From: Aptenodytes patagonicus
Lineage: Eukaryota; Chordata; Aves; Sphenisciformes; Spheniscidae
DNA: 64,000 bases
Direction: 5' to 3'
Assembly (NCBI RefSeq): GCF_965638725.1
Contig: NC_134949.1
Location: 123,130,294 to 123,194,293, forward strand
Part shown: piece by piece, positions 12,587-25,741 of the stretch
Numbering within the stretch: the first letter of the stretch is position 1
Layout: each line of letters opens with the position of its first letter
Made by a program: the position numbers and the translations under genes
The notes under the pieces: generated by a model
Told to the model about the DNA's origin: nothing
What the model saw: only the letters and a program-made list of their open reading frames with translations
Database searches by the model: none

Positions 12587-13265
12587 ACAGAAGATGCCTC
12601 CGCTCTTTATTACTTGTGAGATTTAGATGGACACCAGCCAAGACAGAAAAAACAAAAGCCAGCGTACATTCTGCAGCGTAATTTTAAGTTCTGCTATTGG
12701 CCGATCCTTCTTTTATAATGATTGTATGGCATTATTTGCTCATTCTTAAATTATATATGTTTGTGCGTCTGTACAGATGTCTGCACACATGAATGTCTGT
12801 TGTGCATTGCAAGCTAAGGGCATCGGTCAATATTAAAGCATTTGTTGAAGTTGGGGCAACAGTGTAGGTCACACAATTATAGCAATGTTACAGACTAGTG
12901 ACTTATGCTAAATTGCTGGATTTTGGGAAGAAATAGCCCTGTTTCTAACACACCTTCAACCTGTCGTTATTGCTGCCTCTGGTCTCTGTTTCACAGTTGT
13001 TGCCAAACTTCACAGTTACCGGGAGGGTTTCTGTTCGCTTCTCTGCAAGCCTCGGAGGGCTGCAAGCCGGCAGCTGGTGCTCATGCAGCACCCTGGTTAG
13101 CCCAGGAGAGAGGCCAGCCTGTAGGTGGGACCACACCTGACTTCCTAGAAGCCCTCTCCTCTGTGCTAGGGACCTGCAGGGCAGGTCAACGAAGAACAAC
13201 GCCTTTTCACATTGCATGAGTCTTCTTTGAAATTAAAAATAAATAAATAAACAAATAAATAAAAA
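12587..13265 (+). other. CLIC6: CLIC6 3' UTR (end inferred)
   Basis: Sequence after the TAA stop. Two plausible poly(A) signals are present: ATTAAA at 12832-12837, about 250 nt after the stop, and a run of overlapping AATAAA hexamers at 13238-13263. The end given here assumes the distal cluster is used; the proximal site would give a much shorter UTR. A chance ORF at 12905-13219 overlaps this part and is not considered real. Confidence 0.55.
13238..13263 (+). terminator. CLIC6: AATAAA cluster, probable distal CLIC6 poly(A) signal
   Basis: An (AAAT)n microsatellite holds at least four AATAAA hexamers in tandem. It lies about 650 nt after the CLIC6 stop and could serve as the cleavage signal. 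Confidence 0.5.
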
Positions 13266-16200
13266 TTCCTGCCTTCTCCTCTCTCAGGGCTGCATAACCC
13301 ATCAAACTTCCTTCCTGGTGCTCCCAAAGAGAGGAACACAGGCTGTCACTGGCCTATGGACTATCTGATAATAAGTATTCAACAGGGGAGGAGGGAGAGA
13401 CTTGGTTGTCACTGTGGACAGAGGAAATGGGTGATGTAGATGGGTGATCCTACTGATGTAGGATCTCTCTTTGTCATCCTTCCATGACTCTCATTTGGTT
13501 TTGGAAAGCAAAGAGGAGGAGAGCATCTAAGAAAGAAACAGCCCTCCAGCCTGGCATCAGGGAGCGCACTATTAGAGATGTATGGACTATAAAAAGCGAC
13601 GTCCACAGCTGCTTTCTGCTGAGCAGGCCCTCAGCAAGCACACAGGAGTAGAGGGTGCAATGCTTTAGTCATAGGGTCACCTGGAAGTTTCCTTCTGATG
13701 GATTTTGCCTGTATGTACAAAATAGATGTGAAAATGGCTAAAAATAGCCTTTGTAGCACCTATAGCCACAAAAAGACCGTTATAGCCTCGTCTTTCATCC
13801 TTGTCCACGTCAAACGTGCGCTTGCTTTCTAACAAAGCATTATTTAACGGTAATAGTTGGTGTCGGATATATTGTGTCTGCGGTGTTTTCATCTTACACA
13901 CTACACAGGTCTGATGCAAATGTGCTATCTTCACAATTATTTGTAAGCATTGTTCAATATGCAGTTTTAGTTTGCCTTTAGAGAAAACAGACACATGACC
14001 TTTCCCCTCCCACCCTCAATTGTGAACTCTCATACTGGGGTTGATAGCTGAGCAGTCACTCATCACATATTACTAATTGTTACTTTGTATTTTCAAATGC
14101 ATACATATATATATAAAAAATATATAAAAAATGAAATCTGTATACTCTTTTCATATGCCTTACAAATTTAAATAGAAATTATACAAATTCATAAGTAATT
14201 TGAACAGTGTTCTGTCTTTATTTCCTTGGTAATTTCCTGGTACGATGCATTGCAACAGTGGCCTGGATTTTAAGAAATAAGAGGCAAAATTTAACCCAGC
14301 TTTGATTTTGGAGGAATCGTGTGTCGCAGACCTGCAGTGAGATATTGGGAGCAATACATACTGGCTGTGCCCATTACTGCGGAATAAAAAACCAAAGGGC
14401 CAGGGTGTAATACTTGACTGCCGAGCCACCTAGCACAAACTGTCCCGCATCCGTGATGCTTCGGGGCTGGCCACATTTGTAACTTTTTGTTCCGGAGAGG
14501 TCTGGAGAACTGTTGGGAGATCTACTTGGGATGATCCAAAGCAGCCAGGGACTGTCCACGCTGCTCGGCAGCTCTTGCAGCAATCCAAATGCGTGAGCCT
14601 GCTCCTGGCCCTCTCTTACTTCTCACCATATATACAGTTATGGCTGTTTATCATCAATAAATAACAAGAGAGCCTGGGCTATTCTCTGGCCCTGAGAGCA
14701 GGTAGTAATGCGTGGTTCACATCCGTACGGCTCTTTTCTACCTCCTGGAAACAGGGTGGCCATGCTGGTTGTGGAGAACAGTACCTATCTCCAAATCATG
14801 CCTGGATGTTGGTGGAGCAATGCTCTTTTGGCACAAGTCAGAGTATTTGTAACACAAGTCTTGAGGTTAGGGAAGATGAATGAATATGTGCGTGTGAAAG
14901 CGCTAGAAGGAACAGAAAAACAAGGGTTAAAAAAAGGATTAGGTTAATCGATACAGGGCACTGTAGAAGTAAATTCTTTCAAAGGACCTGATAGCAAGAA
15001 GGCAAAGAACAAACTGAAGCCTCAAGCTAAGGTAAAGAGGCGAGGAGGAACAGGAGGGGAGCCATAAAACATCCTGATAAAGAAAACAACAGAACAATGG
15101 GAAGCAGGAATTTTGCCTTTGACTTAAAGATCCTGACAGATCCCTAGGGGGTATAAAAGGACATCCAGCAAACAGCTTGCTGTCGCCATGAAGAACTGAA
15201 GAGCTGTGCCAGGACTCCACAGCCGGTGGCACTGGCCTGCCACCTCACACGCAGACTGCCTGGGTGGGTGTCTGGGTGCAGATGACCCATGGGACACTGA
15301 AAGTGAGTAAACTATGTGCCATTTTGAATAAGTATCACCCTTCTCTTCCACAAGGTCCCACACTGGCTTCCTTCCCCTGGACCCACGGCAACAACTGCCC
15401 CGTGGCCTGGCCCTGCCTGCTTTCCCAGCCGAAACACAGCACCCATGTCCGCATCCGGAGCCGGCTGCAGCTCAGGAGCTGGTGTGCCCGGGCTCAGTGG
15501 CAGCCCATCGCCGTTCGTCCTTACCGAGTGAAAAGGGCAAGAGCCGTATCTGCCTGAAACACCATGCTGCTTTGTGTTATGCCCGTGTTTATGGTTTATA
15601 GACACCATGAAACTTCTTTTTGCCTCCAGATCATTCATTTAAACTCCCTCGCCCTGTCCTCTTTTTCTAAGGCTTCATCAAAATCACATGCCTACACTTC
15701 CAGTACTGTCAGGTGAAGGGAAAAAAAGCCTCAGACGCTCAGCAAACAGGTGGGTTTTTTCCTTAAAAATCTGACATTGCTTGGAAGGATATTTGATTAA
15801 ATGCATGTGGCCATTGATAGTTTTGAAACCTAATGTTTTGTGGTTTCCTTACTCCTCTTACTCATGCAAAAGAAGTTCATGGCTCCAGCCCTCCATGGCG
15901 GACTGTTGGGCACACATGATGCTACCTAAACCAGCACGTTATGTTTGGTGTTTGCATATTTCAGGGCACACAGGGAGAAAATGTGGGTCGAGACATGACA
16001 GAAATGACCCAGCATATGAGAAAACTGAAGTCACTTCATTTGTCCTGGGATGGGGTGAGCTGAAGTGTCCGCACAATCCCACAGTAAATGAATCCATACC
16101 TACTACACATTTTGAGTGTGAGGCTGGCCCTCCTTAAAACACATTATTTTAAGAAAATACCTTTGTCCATATTTGAGTTATTCTATTTTTAAAAGACCAT

Positions 16201-16560
16201 TGAAATATATTTTTTTAACCAATTTACTAGAGAACAAATTAGATGAGATGAAGGGAGAGAGAAAGCAAGTTGTGGTGTTAACAGTATCACCAGCTGTCTG
16301 AGTGGCCTTGACATGCAATAAGATGTAATATCTAGACACAGATTTGTAGTGCTTGATCCCATGCCAGGGCAGAGATCATGTTCCATTATTTAAAGGCATG
16401 TTTGCAGAGATAAAGCTACTGATTTCCAAATGCTTATTACCACAAGTAGTCTTCTGTGTGGTGTTGCTTGTAGAAAAAAATGTTTTTATTATATTATCAT
16501 TTTAAATACAATTTTTACATGTCCCTTTTAAACACCTATTATACGCAAGGCAAATATGGT
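13266..16560. other. intergenic gap between CLIC6 3' end and the candidate gene
   Basis: No coding region is recognised. It contains a short TA-rich low-complexity patch at 14101-14131 and scattered chance ORFs below about 120 codons. The candidate - strand gene (16572-25961) and CLIC6 would end tail to tail across this 3.3-kb gap. Confidence 0.6.
14101..14131. repeat. TA-rich low-complexity tract
   Basis: An ATATATAT run followed by ATATAAAAAATATATAAAAAATG. Simple sequence only. Confidence 0.8.
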
Positions 16561-16571
16561 CAGACAGCTAC

Positions 16572-16577
16572 TTTATT
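16572..16577 (-). terminator. AATAAA poly(A) signal of the candidate 4-exon gene
   Basis: AATAAA on the - strand (TTTATT on +) lies 102 nt beyond the proposed TAA stop at 16679-16681. This gives a short 3' UTR and a consistent gene end. Confidence 0.5.
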
Positions 16578-16678
16578 AATTACTCTTCAACCACTTGTGT
16601 AGAAAACTCTTCAAGATTTGAAGATTTCTTTCTCGGCTTCAGTATCTTAGTTTTCAGCACAACCCATCAACTTGAAGG

Positions 16679-16720
16679 TTAAACACTACTTGCGCTCAAT
16701 GCAGTATTTCCAAAAGCAAG
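16679..16720 (-). CDS. candidate novel small secreted protein, exon 4 (C-terminus)
   Basis: Proposed last exon. A strong acceptor (GCATTTGATTTTATTTCAG) is followed in phase 0 by 13 codons, LAFGNTALSASSV, and TAA. It joins in frame with exon 3, which ends in phase 0. The other two phases stop after 11 and 7 codons, so they cannot be excluded, but only phase 0 fits exon 3. An alternative is that further exons lie in the 4.4-kb intron before it; one possible 17-nt microexon with good splice sites sits at 19179-19195 but would change the phase. This is the least certain of the four exons. Confidence 0.42.
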   Translation of the reverse strand, partial: LAFGNTALSASSV

Positions 16721-19700
16721 CTGAAATAAAATCAAATGCAGGGTAACTAACTGTAATATATTTCCCCCAATGCATTCTTTTTTTTAAAATAGCTTCAAAG
16801 CAATGAAAAAATAAACCTCATGAAAGCAAGTTACTATCCCTCATCTGTATCAACATGCTGTTTGTTTGAGTATAAGCAAATATCTACATTTCACAAGCTC
16901 CTTGCAACTGGTTGAAGTTTAGTTTAAAAGCCAGGTTTTTTCCTAGGTTACTAGAAAGGTTATTTCTAAGCTGTCAAGAGCCAGTTATCAAGTGCTAAGG
17001 TGAGGCATGACCCTGAAAGTTCAAGCCAACAGAAACTATCCACGGGATGGTAGAGCCTTGACTAGGTTAGCAAACGTCCCTCTAAACCAGCCACCCCAAG
17101 TGCTGACATCACCCAATCGCTGCCAGCCACCCAGGTGCCCCCCGTGGACCCTTAAAAGCTACTGAAAGGCTCACAGTGGTTCTGCAGACATTCACCGTGA
17201 CTTCACTGACCGAGCACAGGAGCTGCTGCCCTACAGACTGAGTTTCCTGGTTAGAGGTACTGAACGCCTGGCAGGGCTGGGAGAGCAGAGGTTTGCCACA
17301 CGGCTCGCTGCTCCGTTCTCCCGTCAGCAGTCTTAACTGGCATCGTATCCCTGAACTACTCTTAGTTGTCTCATGTGACGAAGACCCAAACGCAGGCCCG
17401 GCTCATGAGCGACGGGGTAAAGCAAGCGGGTTGCTAATGCACGGCTCAGACCAGCATTCAGTTTTCCTTCACTGGCAAACTGCAAAGAAGTGAAGGAGCA
17501 AGGTTTTTCCAGGTCTTGGCCTAAATTGGACTCCTGCTGATTAAGAAGTTTTTACTGATGAGCAGAATGCAAACAGAAAAATCTCTTGTGGAAATGAACT
17601 AAGGGAAGCAAGAGTCTTACTTCAAAATTTGAAAATTTTTCAACTTTTTGATTAAATCAAACCAATGAGCTGAAATAAAAATAAATGTTTCTTTTCAAAA
17701 ACTGAGGGTATTTGTTTTTCTTGGGTTTCTTCCTTCTATCATTCCCTTCCCTTTTATTTTTTTTTTTTCAGTGATGAAAGGGGGAAAATGAGAGCTGGAA
17801 GTGCTGGAGAAGAAAAGAAAAAAGACCACAGAATACCAATCCTTGGTTTTCAACTCAAGATTAAAAAGCAAAACAAGACCTAAACTAAACCTGTATCTTC
17901 TTTTGTTGAAAAATATTTGAAAAGTTGCTTTCATCCAACTTCTTGTTCCTCATTTTGAAAACATTAGGATCAGCACCAAGCTACTAAAAGTTTCACTCCT
18001 CTCAAGTGATCTGCAGTGAAGACAAGGGGTCTCTAGTGGTGAAAACTCTGCTGCTCCTTTGCCTAGAGGAATAATCACAGGACGGATCTTCCAGCTCACT
18101 CCATTGTAGGACACTGAAATAGTTGTAAATTGTTCCAGGTAATGAAGCAATACTCGCATGAGAGGCCACAAGGATTTGGACCATACACAAGTTGCAAGGA
18201 GGATGCTGTATGTCAAATCCTCCTCACACAACGTACAGGCTCTGTGTGCCTCACACGTAACTGGACTGTAGCAGATAGAGTGTTACAAGCCCCTCTGTGC
18301 CTAAGGATGCCTGAGCTAACAGGCTGCAAGGCGATAAGGATGTGTCCAAGAGTATTCGTTATAATACCTTGTGATGGGGATAGAAAGTCCTACCATCGCA
18401 TCAGTACAAGTCTTCCTGAAGGTTGCTCCTCTGCTGGTATCAGCAAACCCTCCTCTGACAGAGCTCACATCACTGTGGATGTAATTTGAGCTAAATTGAA
18501 GGCCTCTCCCCACCTCCTCCCTCCCTCTCCCATCTCATTCTAGATAAAGCTTGAGCCTTGGGAAATGTGGTAGCAAAGGCACACCCAGATAACGGCATCA
18601 ATGAACTGATAAAACAGGCAGCCTGCTGAACCACAGCTGCTGCAGAGGTGAGAGCAGCTGTAGCAGCTAACCATGTTCCTGCATCCTCATAAAGACAGTC
18701 ACCTTGGCTCTGCAGGCTTGTGCGACAGCACTCTAAATTGGTTCAGCTGTCCAAAGTGCCTAAGTTACCCTGATTTTCTTCACCAAGATGACGCTCTGCC
18801 CAGGTTAGAGTACCCGTGAGGCGGCAGTATCCACAATAGCCTGCTTGTATCATGTAGACACACCCCTAATACCACAGCAAGGCGGTTCTCACCAGGTTAA
18901 GGGTTGTTTCCAGGTAAATGTGGGAAGGCACTGGAATGCTTTAGTCTCCATCCTCCTTTTCGTTATTCAAAGAGTGGGTTTCTTGCCCCTGGCACAAGCA
19001 GCATAGACTCCCTACCTAGGGCAGGCAGAGGAGCTGCTCACTCAGGTCTCATGCCAGTTGGCGCTGAGTGCACACCTTGAGCTAGAAGCTCTCCCAGGGC
19101 CCACAGAAATATAGACCAGAGGGGACGCAAATTCAGTTGGGCCTACAGTGTGATAAGCAAGTAAGGTGAATGGCTCACGTTGTGCTTGAACCCCACTGTA
19201 AGAGGGGCAAGAATCAGGAGATCCCACCCAAAGGCAGCTTTGGGCAGGACTGAGGGGTACTCAGTGTGCAGAAAGAGGTATCGAGATGTAGCAAGCTCCG
19301 AAACCCACTTTAATTTATACAATTGTTTTTTGCTTGGTGCTTGGCTTTTTAAATTTTCCAGTACATCAAACGTGTATTATACAATGTTGAAGTGCTGTTG
19401 AAGTGAAGTACATCTACCACTATCAATCTTCTCAGCTGTAAAAATCATGAATTAGACCTTTGGAAGAATGAACTGACTTAAAAAGTGTGACAGACCGAAG
19501 AGGTAAGTGTTCCCTCTTCTGTTTTGCCTGCTTTTCTGTACTAGCAGAAGGCTAATAATTAATTACAAATCATAAAAAAGAAAAATATGACTTGGGATTC
19601 TCACTCCCTCTCAGGGCTATGAACTAAACTAGTTAGGTACTAAATTACTGATTTATATATCTACTGGGAATATAAATCCAAAGCACAGGAACTAGAAGGG

Positions 19701-21156
19701 ACAAGAAGAAAAGAGAGAAGTAGGAAAGGAAAAGATGAAAGAACAAAAAATTTAGAAAGAGGTAAACTGAGACAAGGGAAGGGAGATGTTCTTTCTGAGT
19801 AGCAGGCAGTGTTTGTACTGCATGTACCTGGTATAAATAACGCTTTATATACACACACACACAGAGTGCCTTTAAGGTTTTGTGCTCCTTCGCTCAGTCA
19901 GAATGCAAACTCCATCCATCCATCTGTCTCGCTGAAGAATATGCCTATAAGTGTTCAGGAACAATACTTTACTTTGTAAGAAATTACATGACCAAAATAG
20001 GAGTGGGAGAAGTTGTAAATGGAACACCCTTCTTCTCCCCTGAATTTAAGAACTTGCCATTAAATTATATTATAAAATCTAATGGGCGATCAGTCAAAAT
20101 CATTCATCTGGATTAAAAACAACATCTCATTTGTAAAGTTGACATTTTAAAAGGTTTGAAAGCCAGTGAAAAATGAGATGCCTTTTAAAAAATAATCCCA
20201 AAAGATTTCATGCCAAAAAAATGTTGAAACAATTTCTAGCCAGCTTCCTATCTCACCCCTGTTGCTGTAGCATTTGAATGCCTCAGAAGTATACTCACAC
20301 CCACAACACCCTTGTCACAGAAGGAAAGCTGTTATTCTCATTTCATACCCACAGAACTGAAGGAGGCACAAAGAAAATGTTTCTGGTCCAGAGACATGAG
20401 GCAAACTGTGGTGAAGTGAGGTCTCTCACACTCCAACTCCAACCACCTGAGAGCTTTCCTGAGAGAGACTTTGTTATAAGTACATGGGGAGCTGTGCATC
20501 TGTTCTCTTTGGGAATATAAGGTCAGATCTGATTCAACCTGATAATGGCTAAAATGTCTACTCTCTGGTTACTGTTCAATGGTTTTCACAGCCCAGATAG
20601 ATTCCTCTTTGTTGTGGGCCTCACCAAGACTTGGCACGATTAGCATGAATCCAGAGTTTAGATGGCCCTAGAGACTGAACTGATGTCTCACCTGTGGATA
20701 TATGTTAGGGGAAAGTGTTTCATCGAGAAAGCTGTGGTTTACACTAGACACTTTTTCAGTCAGGCACTTCTAGCACCTTCTACAACACTAGCCATGGTAC
20801 CAAAGTGACCCAGTAACTAGCTAGACAAGGTACAGTATCACTCCTTAAGTCCCACCTCTCTTAATTTTCCAGGAGGTTGGCAGTGAAGGCTTCCAGAAGT
20901 TCTTCCCACGTAAAGGACTTATTTCCAGGAGATCCTTGCTCAGTTCAGATGGAGGATCAGATGGACCTTCATTTACACCTTCCTGTCCAAAACAGTACAA
21001 ATGTAGTGAGGCAGCCTCTAGACACTGAGAACACCGGCAATCCAGGAAACACAAAACACAGCATTACTTACTTTACTGAATAATGATGAGAGCTATATGG
21101 GTATTAGACAACAACTAGAGTAACAAATAAGAGAAAACAGAGCTGCCTGTTCTCAC
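16721..21156 (-). other. intron 3 of the candidate gene
   Basis: A 4436-bp interval between candidate exons 3 and 4, with donor GTGAGA and acceptor TTTCAG read on the - strand. It includes an MIR-like fragment near 20.3 kb. Several short donor/acceptor pairs on the - strand could define extra small exons (for example 19179-19195), but none could be chosen from sequence alone. Confidence 0.4.
20310..20395 (-). repeat. degraded MIR-like SINE fragment
   Basis: TTATTCTCATTTCATACC followed by CAGAACTGAAGGAGGCACAAAG follows the reverse-complement MIR order (ttatccccattttacag, gatgaggaaactgaggcacagag). Diverged; recognised by eye. Confidence 0.45.
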
Positions 21157-21191
21157 CGTTTCGACGTTCTTTCCATACATCTTGGCGTAAG
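21157..21191 (-). CDS. candidate novel small secreted protein, exon 3
   Basis: A 35-bp exon with textbook splice sites: acceptor CTCCCTTTTTGCATTTCAG and donor ACG/GTGAGA. With the single G carried over from exon 2 it encodes AYAKMYGKNVET and leaves in phase 0. If the donor is not used, the frame reads on for 13 codons (VRTGSSVFSYLLL) to a TAG, but no poly(A) signal follows nearby, so splicing is the better reading. I do not recognise the peptide. Confidence 0.5.
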
Positions 21192-24100
21192 CTGAAATGC
21201 AAAAAGGGAGCACAGTTAGAAGCTGTTCTGGAAGATGATGATCCTGCTTCCTGCACACTTCAGCATGATCCATCATTTAACAAGATGCACCCATGAGGAA
21301 AATTAGCAGAGCTGGCTCTTCTCACAGCTTGGCTTTCTGCAAATGTAGCATTATCATGTGTCCCTCAAAGGTCAGCTTCACCTCCAGCATCACTTCTATC
21401 CCTGATTAGGGTATGAACAACTGAGTTGTTGCGACTTTCTAAAGTGGATAGGAGGCTACTTTGACTTCTTGACAGTACAATGAACATTTTACTACTTGTA
21501 TGACAGTTAAGACTGACAGAGATCTTGGTAATTGGATGCTTTTTGGAGATTCACAACACCATTGCGGCTGAGATAGGAGACAGATTTGACCCTGAAAACT
21601 CTTCACTTGAACAAGTGCTCAAAGCACTAGCTACTGCTACACACAAGCAGTAAGTCCCCGTGTTTTTTAAGCAACAGGAACACCAGGTCTGTAGATGCCT
21701 AACTACAGATGAGGTGTAAAGCTTGAGACTGGGGCTCTCATTGGCCTGAGACACCAGCACAGAAGGCTTATTTTCAGTCTGAGGCACTTGCTCTGTATTT
21801 CACTTATTGCTTACGTAGGTAGCTCCTCGCTCAGGTAAGTTTCCAAGCACGTAACTTTTTGCAGGCATTACGAAGAGTCTGAGCCCTAACTCAGGAGCAG
21901 TAGGCAACAGGGTAGCCAGGAGAAAGGCACTGAAGCGCGTACATATATTTGAGGCTCTCGGTCAACGCCTCTGCTTGTGGACAGTGGACCTGAGAAGAGC
22001 AGTATCAGGTGTGCGCTGGCTGAATGCATCCCTGCTCCTGCTCTGCACAGAGAAGCGTGGCCACGCAAGTCTGGGTTAGCCAGTGTAGTGGATGAACACT
22101 GCCTTGCCACTTTCAGCCAGAACCAGCAAGATAAGCAGCAGACCACAAAAGACTGAAAAAAACCAAATCAGACATACAGAGGCAAATTTATGTTTAGAGC
22201 GTTAAACCCCTTCTTAAGAGATGTCACAATCATCTAGACACAATGTTACACACAAAGGCACAAAAGACAATGCCTTTAAACGACAGACGGAGGGTAAAAA
22301 TAACGTCTGCTAGAACAACTGTCTAGCAAAGCCAGCGTAAGCAGTCCCAGAATATATCTACTTGCTGCTGGCTGGGTGGAGAGAGCTCAGACTTGGAAAC
22401 CTCAGTGGTCCGTGCTACACATGTGTGCCTAGGAGAGCAATGAGATTTCCAGATCCAACACATCCTTGATATGTTTGAGATTTCAAATTCCAAAAGCACT
22501 GAGAGAGAAGAATATTCAGTCTCAGTGCCACGCAGCACCTGCTGAGTTACTTTCACACAACGGTTTCGGGTGGTGCTCCCTGTTTCGGCATGCTCCAGGC
22601 TTTACAGAAACTGCACAATTTCAAACAAGATGCTTGGTTTCTACCCCAAAGTTAGTTTAATGAGAACATTTTAGCTGAATCCTCAAGGAATCCTTGAGGA
22701 GATGAAAATTCCAGTTTAAAAAACAGTTAAAACTTTCCCTTTCCCTGAAGATAACTCAAAGGGGACCAAAGCTGGGAACAGGAAGCAAATAATATAATAG
22801 TATATAATCAACTTTTCAATTCACTAGACAGCAGAGTGTACTCACTATTTATTTACCAGTACCTCACGTGGGTGTAAACAGTCTGCGCAGTGAGCACATG
22901 ATGGTCCGAGTCCACAAACAATATTGCTTAAAATGCAGCTTTTGAAACAACGTAGAGGCACCTGGCAGAAAACTGCCCACAGTATACTCCAAAGCAAATA
23001 CTAAATCAGAGGGCAATTAACTGAAAGTAGAGTCGGGGGTGGGGGGGTAACTATTCTTCTGTGCCGAATCAGTTGCTTTGCTACCATAAAACCTCCCCCA
23101 TTTTTTCCCCTTATGCAAAAACTGCCTTTTAAGATACACAGGGTGGTCTTGAGTCTCCAGGAAAGTAGTTCTGTGCTCTGATGGGATCACTGAAATTGTC
23201 CTGGTACAGAAATACCCAGGTCAGACCACCTGGGTCACGAAAGCATAAACCCAGATCGATTCAGACTGAGCTGCCCACTCAGCGATAAATACCTCTCTTC
23301 GAAAGCCCTCCTGGGCACTGTGGCAGCTCTGGCAGTGACAAGGTTCACCACAGCCTAATTTGGCTGACTGCAGAGCGGACAGGCTTTTTAGATGCCTACA
23401 GACAAGGCATAAAATTCAGACAAAATTCTCTTGTGCTGAGACATCTACCAAATTTGACCTGAGAAAGCTGCAAACCTTTCTCTTTTTGGTTTGGGTTTAG
23501 CTGGATGGTTTTGTTGCACAGAATTTGTGTTGTTTATGGACTACTAAAATTTAATGCTGGTTCTCATAGCAGGATGTTCATGCCATGACTTGGAGCAGCG
23601 TTCACTGCTCACAGGCTTACATTCTTCATTTAAACATGTCCAGTTTAATAACGAGTTCAACCTCAACTGTGCACATAAATCCTGTTCTTTGTTTCCATTC
23701 GCGCACTTTCAGCTCTCATTAAGTTAAAATGGATTCCCTGTTACTTTTTGGAAAAGTTTTACAAGAGGACTATGGACAAATATTGAACCTACACTAAGTT
23801 AATGACTGAAGTGAGACCCTTTTTTAACCAGGCAGATAGTAGATCTGACACACTAGAATATAGTGAGGAAACTCTCATTTATAGCACAATACTATGGTGT
23901 ACGTGAATCAGGTTATATAGCCTTCACCTTCTGAAGCTGGAACATGACCTACAAGTGTTAGTAAAAGAAATTATTTAGCCTCTTCTAAGATTTAAAAGGA
24001 AAAGATCACTGGTCCAAATAGAAGTCAATGGAAATTCTGTGGCTTGTGGGTTTGTTTCTTGTTTAAATCCCTCCACCTCCCTGAGCGTGTTTTTGCTTCC

Positions 24101-24678
24101 AGTTATACTGAAACATGACCTCTGCCCTGCAGATATGGTCATTTTCTCTTCAATATTTGACTCATGCTGTGTGACTAGTGGTGAATGACATGCCAAGTTG
24201 TACTACAAGTAAAACATACAGAACCAACATTAATAAATGAGGTGCCCTTAAAATACTCAAAAAACATCTGCAATGACATATTGCTTGCAGTAAGGTTTTT
24301 CACAGCTTGCTCTCCTCTCCATTTTTGAATTTCATCATAGAGAAATATCTCCAACACTCTGAAAACTTGCATGCCTATAAGACCTTTTAGTGGAGACAAT
24401 TTTCTTGTTTCACCTTTCCTTCCCAAAAACTTTTCCCATAACACACGGACAAACACACAGGTACCCCTTCCTTAGAAAAACACATTTAAAAACAACAGTC
24501 AAGGAAATAAGGAAGAACCTTACCCTATTCAGGAAGGTACCTGGCACTTTTTGTTACCCAACTCTTATATACATTATAGAAAAAGGCATATACAGAATCA
24601 GCTATATACAACACCTTGCCTCTGCAAAATCAGTAGCGGATTTGCAAATTTCCAGACCAATTACTTTTTGGCAGTTAC
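21192..24678 (-). other. intron 2 of the candidate gene
   Basis: A 3487-bp phase-1 intron between candidate exons 2 and 3 (donor GTAACT). It holds a 21-bp palindrome at 22680-22700 and a 93-codon - strand ORF at 24175-24456 that has no usable acceptor in the right phase. Further exons cannot be excluded. Confidence 0.4.
22680..22700. repeat. 21-bp perfect palindrome (10-bp arms, 1-nt centre)
   Basis: TCCTCAAGGA, A, TCCTTGAGGA: the two ten-base arms are exact reverse complements. It lies in the intron of the candidate gene. It could be a dimeric transcription-factor site or a chance palindrome. Confidence 0.9.
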
Positions 24679-24810
24679 CTTTGATTCCACTGATTTTAGG
24701 GTCTGCTATGGGAATGGCACTTTTTTGTCCTTCATCAAACAATGACAAAAATTTCAGGATCCGTTCTTGTTGATCTGCTACAGGGATCTCCAGTGACATC
24801 TGCCTCTGAG
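24679..24810 (-). CDS. candidate novel small secreted protein, exon 2
   Basis: A 132-bp exon. Acceptor: a pyrimidine tract (T11CCCC) followed by AACCAAG. Donor: AAAG/GTAACT. With the G carried from exon 1 it encodes AQRQMSLEIPVADQQERILK, then FLSLFDEGQKSAIPIADPKI and SGIK, and leaves in phase 1. The stretch ADQQERILKFLSLFDEGQ could form an amphipathic helix. No cysteine and no N-glycosylation sequon is present. An alternative acceptor five bases downstream would put the exon in a frame with an early stop, so the first acceptor is preferred. Not recognised as any known family. Confidence 0.52.
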
Positions 24811-25741
24811 CTTGGTTGGGGAAAAAAAAAAGTGTTACAATCTTCTTCAGCTAAGACTCCAGAAAAAGAAAAACCACAGCCACAATCAACAATCAATTAT
24901 TTTAATAGCTGTTAATATAAAACCATATTCTTAACCCTTGTTACAGCCAAATGCACAGTAGGATACATGATTTTGCCTGAACCAATATTTTTTTGCCTCT
25001 TCTGTATGAATAATGACTTTTTAAGAAATTGGTGTATTCATTTCCAGTTGTTAGGAGACTCTTGCTCTACATTCCTACCTGTGCAGATAGGATATCACTA
25101 CTGTCTAAGTTACTGTTGCAGTGTACTACTCAGAGTTAATGTCCAGAAACAGTTTCTTCTATTCCAGCAGGATATGCTGCTTCTTGGGACTGTATCTACA
25201 GATAAAACTGTATCTACAGTATGGCTGGATTTACACCTAATTTTTCTTCTTAGATATGTTTACCTCAAAAAGGTAGCCTTGCATTTACTGAAAATGCAGA
25301 TCTCTAGTACAGTTAAGCTCAATGATAGAGTTTGCTGTGAAGTACACAGCTTTAATACACATAATAATAATGACTTATTAAATAATAATTAAAAATAAAT
25401 ACAAGTAGATAATTATATTATTAAAGTATAATAAACAATTACATTATTTAATTTTAAAAATATTAAATAATAAAAAGGATTTATTAAAAGGAATGCAACA
25501 TCTTTGGCAAGCCAGTTTCTTCAGTGGGGCTATGAGAGGTACTCCACCTGAGAGTATCTTGTTTTGTATCTTAGTAATCCCTGCCATAATACAAAAATCT
25601 TCTCTTCATTCTTTTTACTTACATCTGTCAACTCGTGTTCCAAACAGCCCACTTAACAATTGCACCCATGATAGGAGACTGGTATCCTACTGAGACATGC
25701 CACAGGACAGCACTGTGATCCTGCACTAAAGCAGACCTTAC
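24811..25741 (-). other. intron 1 of the candidate gene, AT-rich
   Basis: A 931-bp phase-1 intron with donor GTAAGG. It contains a very AT-rich stretch at 25360-25482 built of AATAAT/ATTAAA-like units. It also holds chance + strand ORFs of up to 141 codons (24967-25392) without recognisable homology. Confidence 0.45.
25360..25482. repeat. AT-rich low-complexity tract
   Basis: About 120 bp consisting almost only of A and T, with irregular AATAAT and ATTATTTAA units. Simple sequence inside the first intron of the candidate gene. Confidence 0.8.

Noticed and set aside
24175..24456. 93-codon - strand ORF between candidate exons 2 and 3, considered as an extra exon
   Set aside because: The only reasonable acceptor (GTTTTCAG) gives a phase with an early stop when joined to exon 2, and no good donor follows in the open frame.
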